NCBI GenBank assembly: GCA_005938025.2
Contig: VCCI02000001.1
Span: 2,108,001-2,172,000 of the forward strand
Source: Inquilinus sp. KBS0705
Lineage (GTDB): Bacteria; Bacteroidota; Bacteroidia; Sphingobacteriales; Sphingobacteriaceae
DNA length: 64,000 nt
Reading direction: 5' to 3'
Both the position numbers and the translations under genes were made by a program. The notes under the pieces were generated by a model. That model had not been told where the DNA came from. It did no database searches and saw only the letters and a list, made by a program, of their open reading frames with translations. Positions 1 through 8,864 of the stretch are shown piece by piece (within the stretch, counting starts at the first letter, position 1; each line of letters opens with the position of its first letter).

Positions 1-138
1 CGAGTTTTTTCCAAATAAAAGATCTGTTACCAATACCACAATAAACAACGCGGTCAAATAAAGCTCGGGCACAAAGTAGGGCAAGCTGCCTAAAACATCA
101 TTTAACTGGCTGGGTATGTTTGGGAACAGATCCTTCAT
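1..138 (-). CDS. nuoN: NADH-quinone oxidoreductase subunit N, N-terminal fragment
   Basis: The first 46 codons are in the window and the gene continues past its left edge. The start ATG is at 138, three bases after the stop of the MuiA-like gene, in line with the minus-strand operon. The visible peptide opens MKDLFPNIPSQLNDVLG and then becomes hydrophobic (LYLTALFIVVLVTDLLF), which fits the first membrane helix of NuoN, the antiporter-like proton-pumping subunit of complex I. Position after nuoM supports the call. Without the rest of the protein it rests on operon order and this helix. Confidence 0.8.
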   Translation of the reverse strand, partial: MKDLFPNIPSQLNDVLGSLPYFVPELYLTALFIVVLVTDLLFGKNS

Positions 139-141
139 TTA

Positions 142-2025
142 TTATTGAACTATGACTGATTGATTTTTAGGATATTTAACCTGGTACTTCAAATGCAGTT
201 GTTTTTCTGCCTGCGAATTTAATGTTAAATTCCATGAAATTTTGCCAGTAATTTTATCTGTTTGCGCGCCGCTTACCTCCTGAGCCTCTACCTCAATATC
301 CGAGTTAAGGGTTACGGGTATCTGGTCTTCTACTAACAGGTTTATAGCCTGGCTTTTCCGGTTCTTAACGGTTATCAACCAATCGCGGGTATCCTTTTTA
401 TTTGAGCCGAAGGTTTGTTTCTCGGTAAGATCCTTTTGCAGGGTGCGGGTAACCACAATGTTTTTATCAGTACCTAAGGATAGGCTAAGCGTATCGTTAG
501 TGGCGTGCGTATCAATCAGCGATTTGCCGATGAACGTACCCTCAAAAAACAAATTAGCCTCGCCCGAAAGAAAATTGTATTTATTCCAATCGGTAATGCG
601 GGCGGTTAGGAACACATCGGTACTTACCTTTGGTGCTACGTAGTACTGGTAAATCGCGTTGGTATTTACTTCGTTTATCTCTACCAGGTACTGCTTGCCA
701 TCGCTGGGTACTGTGTAGGGGTTGGCAATAGCAAACTCCACGTTGGTTTGGTTTTCGGTTTGTGCAACTTCAATAGGGGTTGAACTAAATTCAGATTTCC
801 CACGTAACCTTACTTGAGTTGCTTTATCAACCTGAACTCCTGCGGCACGTCCTTCTAAATATCCCGAAGAATAACCGGTTACCACCACCTCATTTAAAGC
901 ATTGTTAGCGACCTTTAAAGCCACATTCATTACTGGCATGTTAACTGCACGATCCACGCTTTCATAACCTATATAGCTGTATTCCAGCATAGGGTTACCG
1001 GCTGGTACCTGTAAAGAGTAATTGCCCGCCGCATCTGTCTGTGTACCTATTGATGTGCCTTTTACACGTATACTTACGCCCACAATTGCAGAATTATCAG
1101 CCGGGTCAAACACACGGCCGGTAACTTTGGTAATGGAGCCTTGCTGCCCTGCGTAATACATCCCGTAGTTTAAAAAGTATGGGGTCAATTCCGGCTTGCC
1201 GCCACTAACTGAGGGGTTGCCGGTAGATAGCGTAAGTTTTATATTTTTCCAGTCCTCGCCGCTTTGCTGGGTTACATTGGCTTTGTACGATATCGTTATA
1301 GGGCTGTTTACGTTCTTCGCTCTAATATCATAAGTGGGGTACCAGCTGGCATTATTTACCAAATAGGTTAACACAAATTGCGATTGCGTTGTAATTTTTG
1401 AGGATACCGTTACCAGTATATTGCTGGTGGCCGTGCTGCTGCCTTTTAATATATCGGCTATTTGTTTGTCGTATTTTTGTAGTTCAATATTCAAATCAGC
1501 AATTTGATTATTAATGGTCTGCTCCCGCTTTTTAATATCAGTAAGTCGCTGTGTTTGAAAATCGAGTGCTTGTTTTAGTTTAAGGATATCCAGCCCGGAG
1601 TTTTGGCCGGCTACTACCTGGTTTTTTACCAGCATATTATATTCTTCCTGGTTTATAGCAAGTGAGGCATTCAACAACGACTGCTTATCACGCAATATCT
1701 TTTGCTGCGCCTGCAGCTCGTTAATGCGGACCTGTTTAGCTTGCTCGTTCAGGTAATTAAGTTCGTGTTTTACCGATAGTATAGTAAAATCGCCATTGGC
1801 TTTTACCTGTATGCTTTGCACATCAAGCCCCGGCGATATATTTTCGAATACCAGCGTACTGGTACCCGGTGCAATGCTTACCGTTGAGGTGCGCGTTACC
1901 TGCGCGCCGTTTAAAAACAAAGTTACTTTTTCAACTTTTGATGATACTTTTTGGCTGTCGTCAGCTTTTAGGGTACCGTTTATGCACATGATAAGGCATA
2001 CTGCAAATAATAAAGATCTGGTCAT
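142..2025 (-). CDS. MuiA-like protein (DUF4140/DUF4139) with inserted carboxypeptidase-regulatory-like domain
   Basis: A secreted or periplasmic protein of about 627 residues. The start at 2025 gives a clean signal peptide (MTRSLLFAVCLIMCINGTLKA); a longer start at 2070 is possible. The N-terminal part (KVTLFLNGAQVTRT) matches the DUF4140 region of mucoidy-inhibitor-A family proteins and is followed by a coiled coil (about residues 90-190) and the DUF4139 beta-rich region. In the middle (about residues 305-390) lies a CarboxypepD_reg-like domain ending in NEVVVTGYSSG, the motif seen at the start of SusC-type TonB receptors. Family function is poorly defined. It sits between nuoM and nuoN, an unusual place for a non-respiratory gene. 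Confidence 0.8.
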   Translation of the reverse strand: MTRSLLFAVCLIMCINGTLKADDSQKVSSKVEKVTLFLNGAQVTRTSTVSIAPGTSTLVFENISPGLDVQSIQVKANGDFTILSVKHELNYLNEQAKQVRINELQAQQKILRDKQSLLNASLAINQEEYNMLVKNQVVAGQNSGLDILKLKQALDFQTQRLTDIKKREQTINNQIADLNIELQKYDKQIADILKGSSTATSNILVTVSSKITTQSQFVLTYLVNNASWYPTYDIRAKNVNSPITISYKANVTQQSGEDWKNIKLTLSTGNPSVSGGKPELTPYFLNYGMYYAGQQGSITKVTGRVFDPADNSAIVGVSIRVKGTSIGTQTDAAGNYSLQVPAGNPMLEYSYIGYESVDRAVNMPVMNVALKVANNALNEVVVTGYSSGYLEGRAAGVQVDKATQVRLRGKSEFSSTPIEVAQTENQTNVEFAIANPYTVPSDGKQYLVEINEVNTNAIYQYYVAPKVSTDVFLTARITDWNKYNFLSGEANLFFEGTFIGKSLIDTHATNDTLSLSLGTDKNIVVTRTLQKDLTEKQTFGSNKKDTRDWLITVKNRKSQAINLLVEDQIPVTLNSDIEVEAQEVSGAQTDKITGKISWNLTLNSQAEKQLHLKYQVKYPKNQSVIVQ

Positions 2026-2090
2026 GGTGGTTAATTTTATTACAGGATGCATGGCTGTCGCCATTTCCATAAACCACCGGCAAATAAATA

Positions 2091-3695
2091 TTATTTAATA
2101 TGCATAAACTGTATCAGCGCCAGCACCGAATCGTTTATTTTGCCCAGTACAAGGGATGGCATGATACCCAGGGCCAGGGCCATCAGAGCCAACGGCAACA
2201 GGGTAATAGTTTCGCGGAAGTTGATATCGCTTAAAGCGGTTTTCCAAACATCGCCGCCTTTTAGCGACAAGCCGCCGAAGAACATGCGTTGCAATGTCCA
2301 CAAAAAGTAGGCGGCGCTTAGTAAGATACCTACCGACCCGGCCAATGCAAACCAGTAAGGCAGCAGCCCGTTAACCGAGTGTGATTTAAACGCGCCGGCC
2401 AGTGTAAATGCTTCGGCTACGAATGCCGAGAAACCCGGCAAGCCTAACGAGGCAAAGAAAGCTACCATGATATATACCGTATACTTAGGCATTAATGTGC
2501 CCAAGCCGCGGAAGTTGTAGATGTCCCTGTCGTGTACGCGGTTGTATATTACCCCCACTAAAAAGAACAGCATGGTTGATAAAAAGCCGTGGCTTACCAT
2601 TTGCAGCACCGCGCCGCTTACACCTTCGGCAGTGCCCGAGGCTATGCCCAATAGCACAAAACCCATGTGCGATACCGACGAGTAGGCGATCATCCGTTTC
2701 AGGTCGCGCTGTGCCAGAGCGTTAAAGGCCCCGTATAATATAGATATTACCCCAAGCAGGCCCAGCCAGTAGGCACCGGAAAAAGCCACATCAGGGAATA
2801 TACCCATGCAGATACGAATAATACCGTAACCGCCAATTTTTAATAAGATACCCGCCAGTATGATAGATACCGGCGTTGGCGCTTCAACGTGCGCGTCGGG
2901 CAGCCAGGTATGTAGCGGCACTACCGGCACTTTAATAGCAAAGGCGATGAACAGCACCACAAAGCCCACCGTACGCGCAGGCATACCAAATATGGTTGCA
3001 TGGCCCAATACCGAAAATACAGAGCCTTCCACATAATTGGCCGGGTCCATCATATAAATGATATTAAAGGTATGGCTACCCGTAACCGGGTCTTTAACCG
3101 AAAGGTATAAACCCACCATCACCAGCAGCATAAACACCGAGCCGAACAAGGTGTACAAAAAGAATTTGATAGCCGCGTACTCGCGCCGTACGCCGCCCCA
3201 CATGCCTATTAAAAAGTATAGTGGCAGCAACATTAATTCGTAAAAGGTATAGAAGAGGAAAAAATCAAGCGCGCAGAATACGCCGATAACGGCCATATCC
3301 AGTAATAGAAATAGCGCGAAGAAACCTTTGAGGTTACTCTTTATCTCCCAGGACGCTATAGCGGCTATCACCATCACCAGCGAGGTCATGACTAATAAGG
3401 TTACCGATATACCGTCTATCCCTACAAAATATTCTATCTGCATTTTACCAACGCCACCTAAATCAAGACTTATCCAGGGTAGCTTTTGCACAAACTGAAA
3501 TTGGTCTTGCTGGTTAACACCCGCGTAGGCTGCCCCGGTTTTAAAGTTAAGGTATATATAAACCGCGAAGCATAATTGCAGCAGGGTAGCAAACAGGGTA
3601 ATGTATTTAAAACTTGCACGTACAGATGATGGCAGCAGCAAAATAATGAAGCCAAACAGTATGGGCGAAAATATGAGCAGGGTTAATATGTTCAT
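2091..3695 (-). CDS. nuoM: NADH-quinone oxidoreductase subunit M
   Basis: Antiporter-like membrane subunit of complex I, 534 residues, with the usual 14 or so hydrophobic helices. Recognisable family motifs include YELMLLPLYFLIGMWGG, the LHTWLPDAHVEAPTPVS stretch and LKRMIAYSSVSHMGFV, the conserved lysine and histidine region of proton channels. It helps couple quinone reduction to proton translocation. Its ATG shares one base with the TGA of nuoL, so the two are translationally coupled. The DUF4139 gene follows 21 bases downstream of its stop. Confidence 0.97.
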   Translation of the reverse strand: MNILTLLIFSPILFGFIILLLPSSVRASFKYITLFATLLQLCFAVYIYLNFKTGAAYAGVNQQDQFQFVQKLPWISLDLGGVGKMQIEYFVGIDGISVTLLVMTSLVMVIAAIASWEIKSNLKGFFALFLLLDMAVIGVFCALDFFLFYTFYELMLLPLYFLIGMWGGVRREYAAIKFFLYTLFGSVFMLLVMVGLYLSVKDPVTGSHTFNIIYMMDPANYVEGSVFSVLGHATIFGMPARTVGFVVLFIAFAIKVPVVPLHTWLPDAHVEAPTPVSIILAGILLKIGGYGIIRICMGIFPDVAFSGAYWLGLLGVISILYGAFNALAQRDLKRMIAYSSVSHMGFVLLGIASGTAEGVSGAVLQMVSHGFLSTMLFFLVGVIYNRVHDRDIYNFRGLGTLMPKYTVYIMVAFFASLGLPGFSAFVAEAFTLAGAFKSHSVNGLLPYWFALAGSVGILLSAAYFLWTLQRMFFGGLSLKGGDVWKTALSDINFRETITLLPLALMALALGIMPSLVLGKINDSVLALIQFMHIK

Positions 3696-5758
3696 CAGGT
3701 CCAGATCAGTTTTAAAATAAATACAGCAATTACCGCCAGCAGCATGCTAAATATATAGTATTGAATTTTACCACTTTGAAACCGGCGCGCAAAATTACCA
3801 ATATACTGCACTATACCGGCAAACAGGTGCAGCAAACCGTCTACAATGTATTTATCAAACCAGGCGGCACAACCGGCTATGCAACGGCCTATACGTTCTA
3901 ACAGGTTTACAAAACCATCTATCACCTTGCGGTCGAACCAATACAGGGCATTGCTCAATATCAGTATAAATTTAACAACTACACGGGTATAAAATGTATC
4001 GATATACCACTCGTGGAACGACAGGCGGTACAGCAGCCCCGTTTGCGGGAACGACCAGCTATTGCGTTTTACATAAATTGCGTACGCACCATACATTACC
4101 ACCACGCCCAAAATAGTTACCAGCACAGGGATGATGGTATGATACATATTGTAACGCGCCAAATAGTTAGCGGGGATAAATCCCTCAAATACCCAGGCAT
4201 GCTCGTAAAGAAAAGGATTCCATGAAAACAGGGGGAACAGGCAGCAAATGCTCAGCAGTACCAGCGGCAGTTTATACTGCCAGCCGCCATCGCCCATGTG
4301 TATGCTGATGTGCGGATTAACCTTTTGTAGGCGGAACTCGCCAAAAAATACTTTTACTATAAGCCTTGCCACATAAAAAGCCGTTAGCCAACTGGTTAAT
4401 AAAGCTAATGCAGGCACCAGTTTAAAAATGCCGCTCCTGCCGTCGCTCCAGTCGAAGGCCTGTATCAATATCCCATCTTTTGACAGGTAGCCCGATGTAA
4501 ACGGCAAGCCCACAAGGGCCAACCCACCTACCAAAGCTGCAATAAACGTTAAGGGCAGTTTTTTGCGCAGGCCGCCCATATGCAGAATGTTCTGCGGATC
4601 GATGTCGAGGTTATTATCGTCCTTAATATGCTTTACCTGGTGGATAACGATACCCGCTACCAAAAACAACAGACATTTAAAAAAGGCATGCGTAGCCAAA
4701 TGGAACAGCGATGATGAATAAGCGCCAACACCCATGGCCATTACCATAAACCCTAATTGCGATATGGTAGAGTAGGCCAGTATACGTTTCAGATCGTTTT
4801 GGGTAAGGGCTATTGTAGCCGCCATAAAGGCTGTAAAACAGCCGATGATAGCGAGGGTAGTTAGTTCGACATCGTTAAATAATGGATACACCCTGCCCAG
4901 TAAAAACACGCCAGCAGCCACCATAGTTGCCGCGTGTATGAGTGCCGATACAGATGTTGGGCCCTCCATGGCATCGGGCAGCCAGGTATGCAGCGGGAAC
5001 TGGGCCGATTTTGCCGCAACCCCTAAAAATATACCGCCAAAGGTAATGTATTGCCAAACAGCCGGGATATGATTGATGCCCGATACCCACTCGCCGTTTA
5101 CTATGGTGGAATTAACCACCAACCCGTGGCTGCCAAAAAGCGCATCAATATCAAAAGTGCCAAATTGGGTGTACAGGATAATGATGGCAGTCAATAAACC
5201 AATATCCCCTATCCTGTTCATGATAAAGGCTTTTTTGTTGGCTTGTACGGCGCTATCGCGGGTGTACCAAAAGCCAATGAGCAGGTAAGACGAAAAGCCC
5301 ACCAGTTCCCAAAAAGCGTAAAATAATATTAAGTTATCTACTACCACCAAAGCCAGCATGCTAAAGCAAAAAAAGCTAAGGTAACGGAAGTAACGGTGGT
5401 AGCCCTCGTCGCCCTTCATGTAGGCGGTAGAGTAAATATGCACCGGCAGCGCAATAACCGATACCAGTGCCAACAATAGTACCGAAAGGTTATTTAGCAA
5501 TATACCCGCCTGCACTTTGGTTGCCCCAATGGTAAACCACACCTGTTGCACGTGTATGGCAGGTTTGTTCCAAACCCTAAAAAATACGGTAATGGCTAAT
5601 ACAGTACTGATGAAAATAGCTATAGTAGATGCCCATGCCGCCCATTTACTTTTATTGAGGATAAAAAAGTTTTTTACAAACGCAGCAAAAGGCAATACCA
5701 CTGCTATAATAGCAAGGGTTATAGTTTGCGCGTCGGTATGGGAGATGGTTGGGGTCAA
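3695..5758 (-). CDS. nuoL: NADH-quinone oxidoreductase subunit L
   Basis: Largest antiporter-like subunit of complex I, 687 residues. Diagnostic segments are FYAFWELVGFSSYLLIGFW, PLHTWLPDAMEGPTSVSALIHAATMVAAGV and LKRILAYSTISQLGFMVMAMG; the long C-terminal region carries the lateral helix and last membrane segment. No ATG exists near the N-terminus. The likely start is TTG at 5758, and an in-frame stop lies four codons upstream, so initiation cannot be far away. A 200-base spacer with a large inverted repeat separates it from nuoK upstream, unlike the overlaps among the other nuo genes. Confidence 0.96.
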   Translation of the reverse strand: MTPTISHTDAQTITLAIIAVVLPFAAFVKNFFILNKSKWAAWASTIAIFISTVLAITVFFRVWNKPAIHVQQVWFTIGATKVQAGILLNNLSVLLLALVSVIALPVHIYSTAYMKGDEGYHRYFRYLSFFCFSMLALVVVDNLILFYAFWELVGFSSYLLIGFWYTRDSAVQANKKAFIMNRIGDIGLLTAIIILYTQFGTFDIDALFGSHGLVVNSTIVNGEWVSGINHIPAVWQYITFGGIFLGVAAKSAQFPLHTWLPDAMEGPTSVSALIHAATMVAAGVFLLGRVYPLFNDVELTTLAIIGCFTAFMAATIALTQNDLKRILAYSTISQLGFMVMAMGVGAYSSSLFHLATHAFFKCLLFLVAGIVIHQVKHIKDDNNLDIDPQNILHMGGLRKKLPLTFIAALVGGLALVGLPFTSGYLSKDGILIQAFDWSDGRSGIFKLVPALALLTSWLTAFYVARLIVKVFFGEFRLQKVNPHISIHMGDGGWQYKLPLVLLSICCLFPLFSWNPFLYEHAWVFEGFIPANYLARYNMYHTIIPVLVTILGVVVMYGAYAIYVKRNSWSFPQTGLLYRLSFHEWYIDTFYTRVVVKFILILSNALYWFDRKVIDGFVNLLERIGRCIAGCAAWFDKYIVDGLLHLFAGIVQYIGNFARRFQSGKIQYYIFSMLLAVIAVFILKLIWT

Positions 5759-5818
5759 TTTTTTGTTTTAGCTTTTTAGTGATAACAATTACATCATTTA
5801 AGATGGCATTTTGGTGTT

Positions 5819-5922
5819 TGTCATCTCGAGTGAGCGTAGCGACGAGAGATCTTGTTCGATTGACAGGTATACGATATTGCATAATGAACAGGATCTCTCC
5901 TCGTACCTCGTTCGAGATGACA
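5819..5922. repeat. Imperfect inverted repeat between nuoK and nuoL
   Basis: The terminal arms TGTCATCTCGA (5819-5829) and TCGAGATGACA (5912-5922) are perfect reverse complements, and pairing continues inward with CGAGAGATC against GGATCTCTC. It looks like one of the REP-like hairpin repeats dispersed between Bacteroidota genes. Its position inside an operon could stabilise or partly terminate the nuo transcript; that role is inference. Confidence 0.75.
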
Positions 5923-5958
5923 TTTTATTAATTGTTATGCAGGCCATTTTCCTCATCC

Positions 5959-6264
5959 CTAATCTTTTAACTGGTTAATTTTATCCGGGTTAATGGTTTT
6001 GTACCGGCGGTATACATTTAGTATAATAGCCAGTGCTACGGCGGTTGTTGCCGCGGCCAGTACTATGGCAAACAACGCGAACATTTGCCCGCTGTTGTTA
6101 ATACGGTCGTACTTACCAAAGGCCACCAGGTTTAAAATGGCGGCATTCAGCATCAATTCTATCCCTATCAGTATTTGTATGGCATTCTTTTTTGATACGA
6201 TGATGAACAGCCCCAGGCAAAACAGCATGGCGCTCACCAGCATAAAATCGTTTAAAGTGATCAT
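5959..6264 (-). CDS. nuoK: NADH-quinone oxidoreductase subunit K
   Basis: Small membrane subunit of complex I, 101 residues with three transmembrane helices, the normal NuoK length. The glutamate-containing helix IGIELMLNAAILNLVAF carries the conserved acidic residue used in proton transfer, and a second conserved region follows at MFALFAIVLAAATTAVALAI. Its ATG overlaps the nuoJ stop by four bases, indicating coupled translation. It is the last gene before the 200-base spacer in front of nuoL. Confidence 0.97.
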   Translation of the reverse strand: MITLNDFMLVSAMLFCLGLFIIVSKKNAIQILIGIELMLNAAILNLVAFGKYDRINNSGQMFALFAIVLAAATTAVALAIILNVYRRYKTINPDKINQLKD

Positions 6265-6812
6265 ACGCGGCTATCCTCCTTCCGGGATAAATGAGCGGCA
6301 CCTACCAAGGCTATCATCAGCAATACCGATATAGCCTCAAAGGGCAGCAAATACCTTGTCATTAAATTAATACCGATGTTGTTGATGCCCGTATCGTTAA
6401 CCCCTATTACATTATGGGCATGTATGGCGGTTTTTACCCAGGGCAGGTTATTTACATCGACTTTTAAAACCACGTTTAGCAGCACCACCAAAAACAGTCC
6501 GGATAATAAAAAAGCGGGCACATTCCCAAGGCTGATGAAACGGTTGGTTTGCTTACCTGCGGCTTCCAACGATTCTTTACCCGATAGCATAAAGGCAAAC
6601 AGTATCAGCACCAATATGCCGCCTACATATATCACTATCTGGGTAACGGCCACAAAATCGGCCAGGGCCAATACATATAAACCCGCCAGGCCAAATAAGG
6701 TGATAAAAAACATAAAAATGCTGCGCACCAGGTTTTTGCCAACAGCCACCAACACCGCCGAGCCAAGCGTAACAAAACTCATTAGGTAAAACAGCACCTG
6801 TATCAAGCTCAT
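6261..6812 (-). CDS. nuoJ: NADH-quinone oxidoreductase subunit J
   Basis: Membrane subunit of complex I, 183 residues. The first helices and the VAVTQIVIYVGGILVLILFAFML segment are typical of NuoJ/ND6, including the pi-bulge-type glycines after a conserved tyrosine. The C-terminus (LLMIALVGAAHLSRKED) is also familiar. Both ends overlap neighbours by four bases (nuoI upstream, nuoK downstream), so I-J-K form a tightly coupled translation unit. Confidence 0.96.
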   Translation of the reverse strand: MSLIQVLFYLMSFVTLGSAVLVAVGKNLVRSIFMFFITLFGLAGLYVLALADFVAVTQIVIYVGGILVLILFAFMLSGKESLEAAGKQTNRFISLGNVPAFLLSGLFLVVLLNVVLKVDVNNLPWVKTAIHAHNVIGVNDTGINNIGINLMTRYLLPFEAISVLLMIALVGAAHLSRKEDSRV

Positions 6813-7399
6813 GCCCCGCCCTCCTTAGCTTTTAGGGCGGCGGCTTTAGCGGCGGCCTTTTCGGCTTGTTGTTTTTCTAACAGCTCGCGTTTTTCGGCAG
6901 CAACCTCGGGCGCCATGTCCGAAAATTCGTAGTTCAGGTCCTTTAGTTCAAATACCGTTTTATCGTACTGGTTGGTCATTACAATACACTCGGTTGGGCA
7001 CACAATGGTACACAGGCCGCAGTACATGCACTTGGCCATATCAATATCAAACTTGGCCGCGTACAGCAGCTTTTTAGATCCGTCGGATGTTTCGCCTATC
7101 GAGCCCTCGGTAGATTTTATCGATTCGATATCGATACAGCTAACCGGGCATATTTTGGCACACAGGTCGCATACAATGCAATCGTCAATCTCTACATCCA
7201 ACTGGTAACGGCCCACTTCGGGCACAGGCAGTGCCTGGTGCGGGTATTGTATGGTGTTGGTGCTTTCCTTTTGTTTGAAGTAGTTATTATCGGTAACGGA
7301 TACAACAGGCCGCTTAGCGTTTGACGCAAAAAGCTGCTTTATGGTAAGGCTTAATCCTTTCCATGCAGTTGTAAAACCGTTTAATGTTCTCTTTATCAT
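6809..7399 (-). CDS. nuoI: NADH-quinone oxidoreductase subunit I (two 4Fe-4S clusters)
   Basis: Peripheral-arm ferredoxin-like subunit that passes electrons toward cluster N2. Two cluster motifs are visible: C74-x2-C77-x2-C80-x3-C84 and C124-x2-C127-x2-C130-x3-C134 of the 196-residue product, each followed by the usual proline and an additional cysteine. The C-terminus is an Ala/Lys/Glu-rich tail (about residues 165-196) that looks disordered. It starts 99 bases after nuoH and overlaps nuoJ by four bases. Confidence 0.96.
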   Translation of the reverse strand: MIKRTLNGFTTAWKGLSLTIKQLFASNAKRPVVSVTDNNYFKQKESTNTIQYPHQALPVPEVGRYQLDVEIDDCIVCDLCAKICPVSCIDIESIKSTEGSIGETSDGSKKLLYAAKFDIDMAKCMYCGLCTIVCPTECIVMTNQYDKTVFELKDLNYEFSDMAPEVAAEKRELLEKQQAEKAAAKAAALKAKEGGA

Positions 7400-7498
7400 A
7401 CTTGATTACACCGATGTTATTTTTTTGATTTCACCGACTACTATTCCTACCGTACCTATTGACCTTCGACTTTTAACTTTCGACTTTTAACTTCTTCA

Positions 7499-8590
7499 TC
7501 ACATTACCCACAAACGCCATACGCCCGATATCAGCATACATACAAATGCCAGTGGTGTAAGCACCTTCCAGCACAGGTTCATCAGCTGATCAACACGCAG
7601 GCGGGGCAGCGTCCACCTTATCCACATTTGCACCCCTACCAACGCAAGGGTTTTTATCAAAATCCATAAAATGCCCCAAATGGTGCCTGTTGTCCATGTA
7701 GCCAATGCCACCGACCCAATATTGGGTAAAGGCGTGTTCCAGGCACCTAAAAACAGTATGGCCCCAATCATCGAAACCAAAAACATCATCGAATACTCGG
7801 CTAAAAACACCAGCGCGAACTGTACCCCGGTAAACTCGGTATGAAAACCCGCTACCAGCTCCGATTCGGCCTCGGGGATATCAAATGGCGCGCGGTTACT
7901 TTCGGCCAGCGAGGCTATAAAGTATATCACAAAAGCAATAAGCAGGTGCGGGGCTTTAAATACATTCCATGCGAATATCCCCCCAATGTGCGATACATCC
8001 CATACCCCAAAAAACCTGTTAACTTCGGTTGCCAGGATACCCTGTTGTATAGCAATAACCTGCAGATCCAGGCTCTGCGCAATCATTACTACAGATATCA
8101 GGGCAAAACCGGCCGGTATCTCATATGATATGATCTGCGCCGCCGAGCGCATTGCGCCTAATATAGAATACTTATTGTTTGATCCCCAGCCGGCCATCAG
8201 TATGCCCAGCGTTTCGATAGATATAATAGCGAAAATGTAATACAAGCCAATATTGATCTTGGCAGGTACCAGGCCCGGCCCCCATGGCAGGGCGGCAAAA
8301 GCCATATATACGGCTAAAAATATAATTGCGGGTGCCAGCAAAAACAAAGTCTTATCTGCCGCCGCCGGGATGATAAGCTCTTTTTGGACCATCTTCATAA
8401 TATCGGCAGGCACTTGCAGCCAGCCGTATTTACCCGTTTCCATTGGGCCGAGGCGGTTTTGTATAAAGGCACTTACCTTACGCTCGGCATATACGCCCAC
8501 CATGGTAAATAAGCCTACAAAAGCAAATAAACCGGCGGCGATAATAAAATATGTAAGGTAAAAATTCAAGGGCGTTTGCTTTGGGTGCAA
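7499..8590 (-). CDS. nuoH: NADH-quinone oxidoreductase subunit H
   Basis: Membrane subunit at the quinone-binding junction, about 363 residues. The family signatures are clear: GVYAERKVSAFIQNRLGPMETG near the N-terminus, the AGWGSNNKYSILGAMRSAAQIISYEIP segment, and SNRAPFDIPEAESELVAGFHTEFTG. The apparent start is TTG at 8590; the frame stays open upstream without any ATG, so the exact start is uncertain. It is the first nuo gene here. No nuoA-G lies upstream, where instead there is a 270-base gap and murI. Confidence 0.95.
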   Translation of the reverse strand: MHPKQTPLNFYLTYFIIAAGLFAFVGLFTMVGVYAERKVSAFIQNRLGPMETGKYGWLQVPADIMKMVQKELIIPAAADKTLFLLAPAIIFLAVYMAFAALPWGPGLVPAKINIGLYYIFAIISIETLGILMAGWGSNNKYSILGAMRSAAQIISYEIPAGFALISVVMIAQSLDLQVIAIQQGILATEVNRFFGVWDVSHIGGIFAWNVFKAPHLLIAFVIYFIASLAESNRAPFDIPEAESELVAGFHTEFTGVQFALVFLAEYSMMFLVSMIGAILFLGAWNTPLPNIGSVALATWTTGTIWGILWILIKTLALVGVQMWIRWTLPRLRVDQLMNLCWKVLTPLAFVCMLISGVWRLWVM

Positions 8591-8750
8591 ACTTAATAAA
8601 TGCCGCCGATAGTTTGGCCGTTGCTGTATATTTAGTTGACCAGTTTAGTAGTTGATTTTTTGGAGGCGTCCCGCCCACCCCCGTTTCATTAGTAGGTAGT
8701 AGTGTCTTGAAATTTTACCCAATTGGCACTTTAAACTTTTTTATATCAAA

Positions 8751-8856
8751 AATAATACTATATTAGTTAACCGCACAAGTGCAAAAAAAAAGAAAAGTTT
8801 ATAGCTACCAATGCAAAAAAATGGAATGCGCCACAGCTAAGCGTGCAATAGCTGTG
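8751..8856 (+). pseudogene. Decayed relative of the 39-codon ORF at 23951
   Basis: In one frame this stretch reads NNTILVNRTSAKKKKSL followed by TAG at 8802; shifting frame, it continues YSYQCKKMECATAKRAIAV. Those two pieces line up in order with residues 3-18 and 19-36 of the intact small ORF at 23951 (YNFILVNQSGTKKKNRS, then HSNQKKWKALSKAV). The match at DNA level includes TATATTAGTTAACC and the A9 run. No start codon remains in position and a frameshift separates the halves, so this looks like a degraded copy in the nuoH-murI gap. Confidence 0.5.
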
Positions 8857-8864
8857 CACATCTA

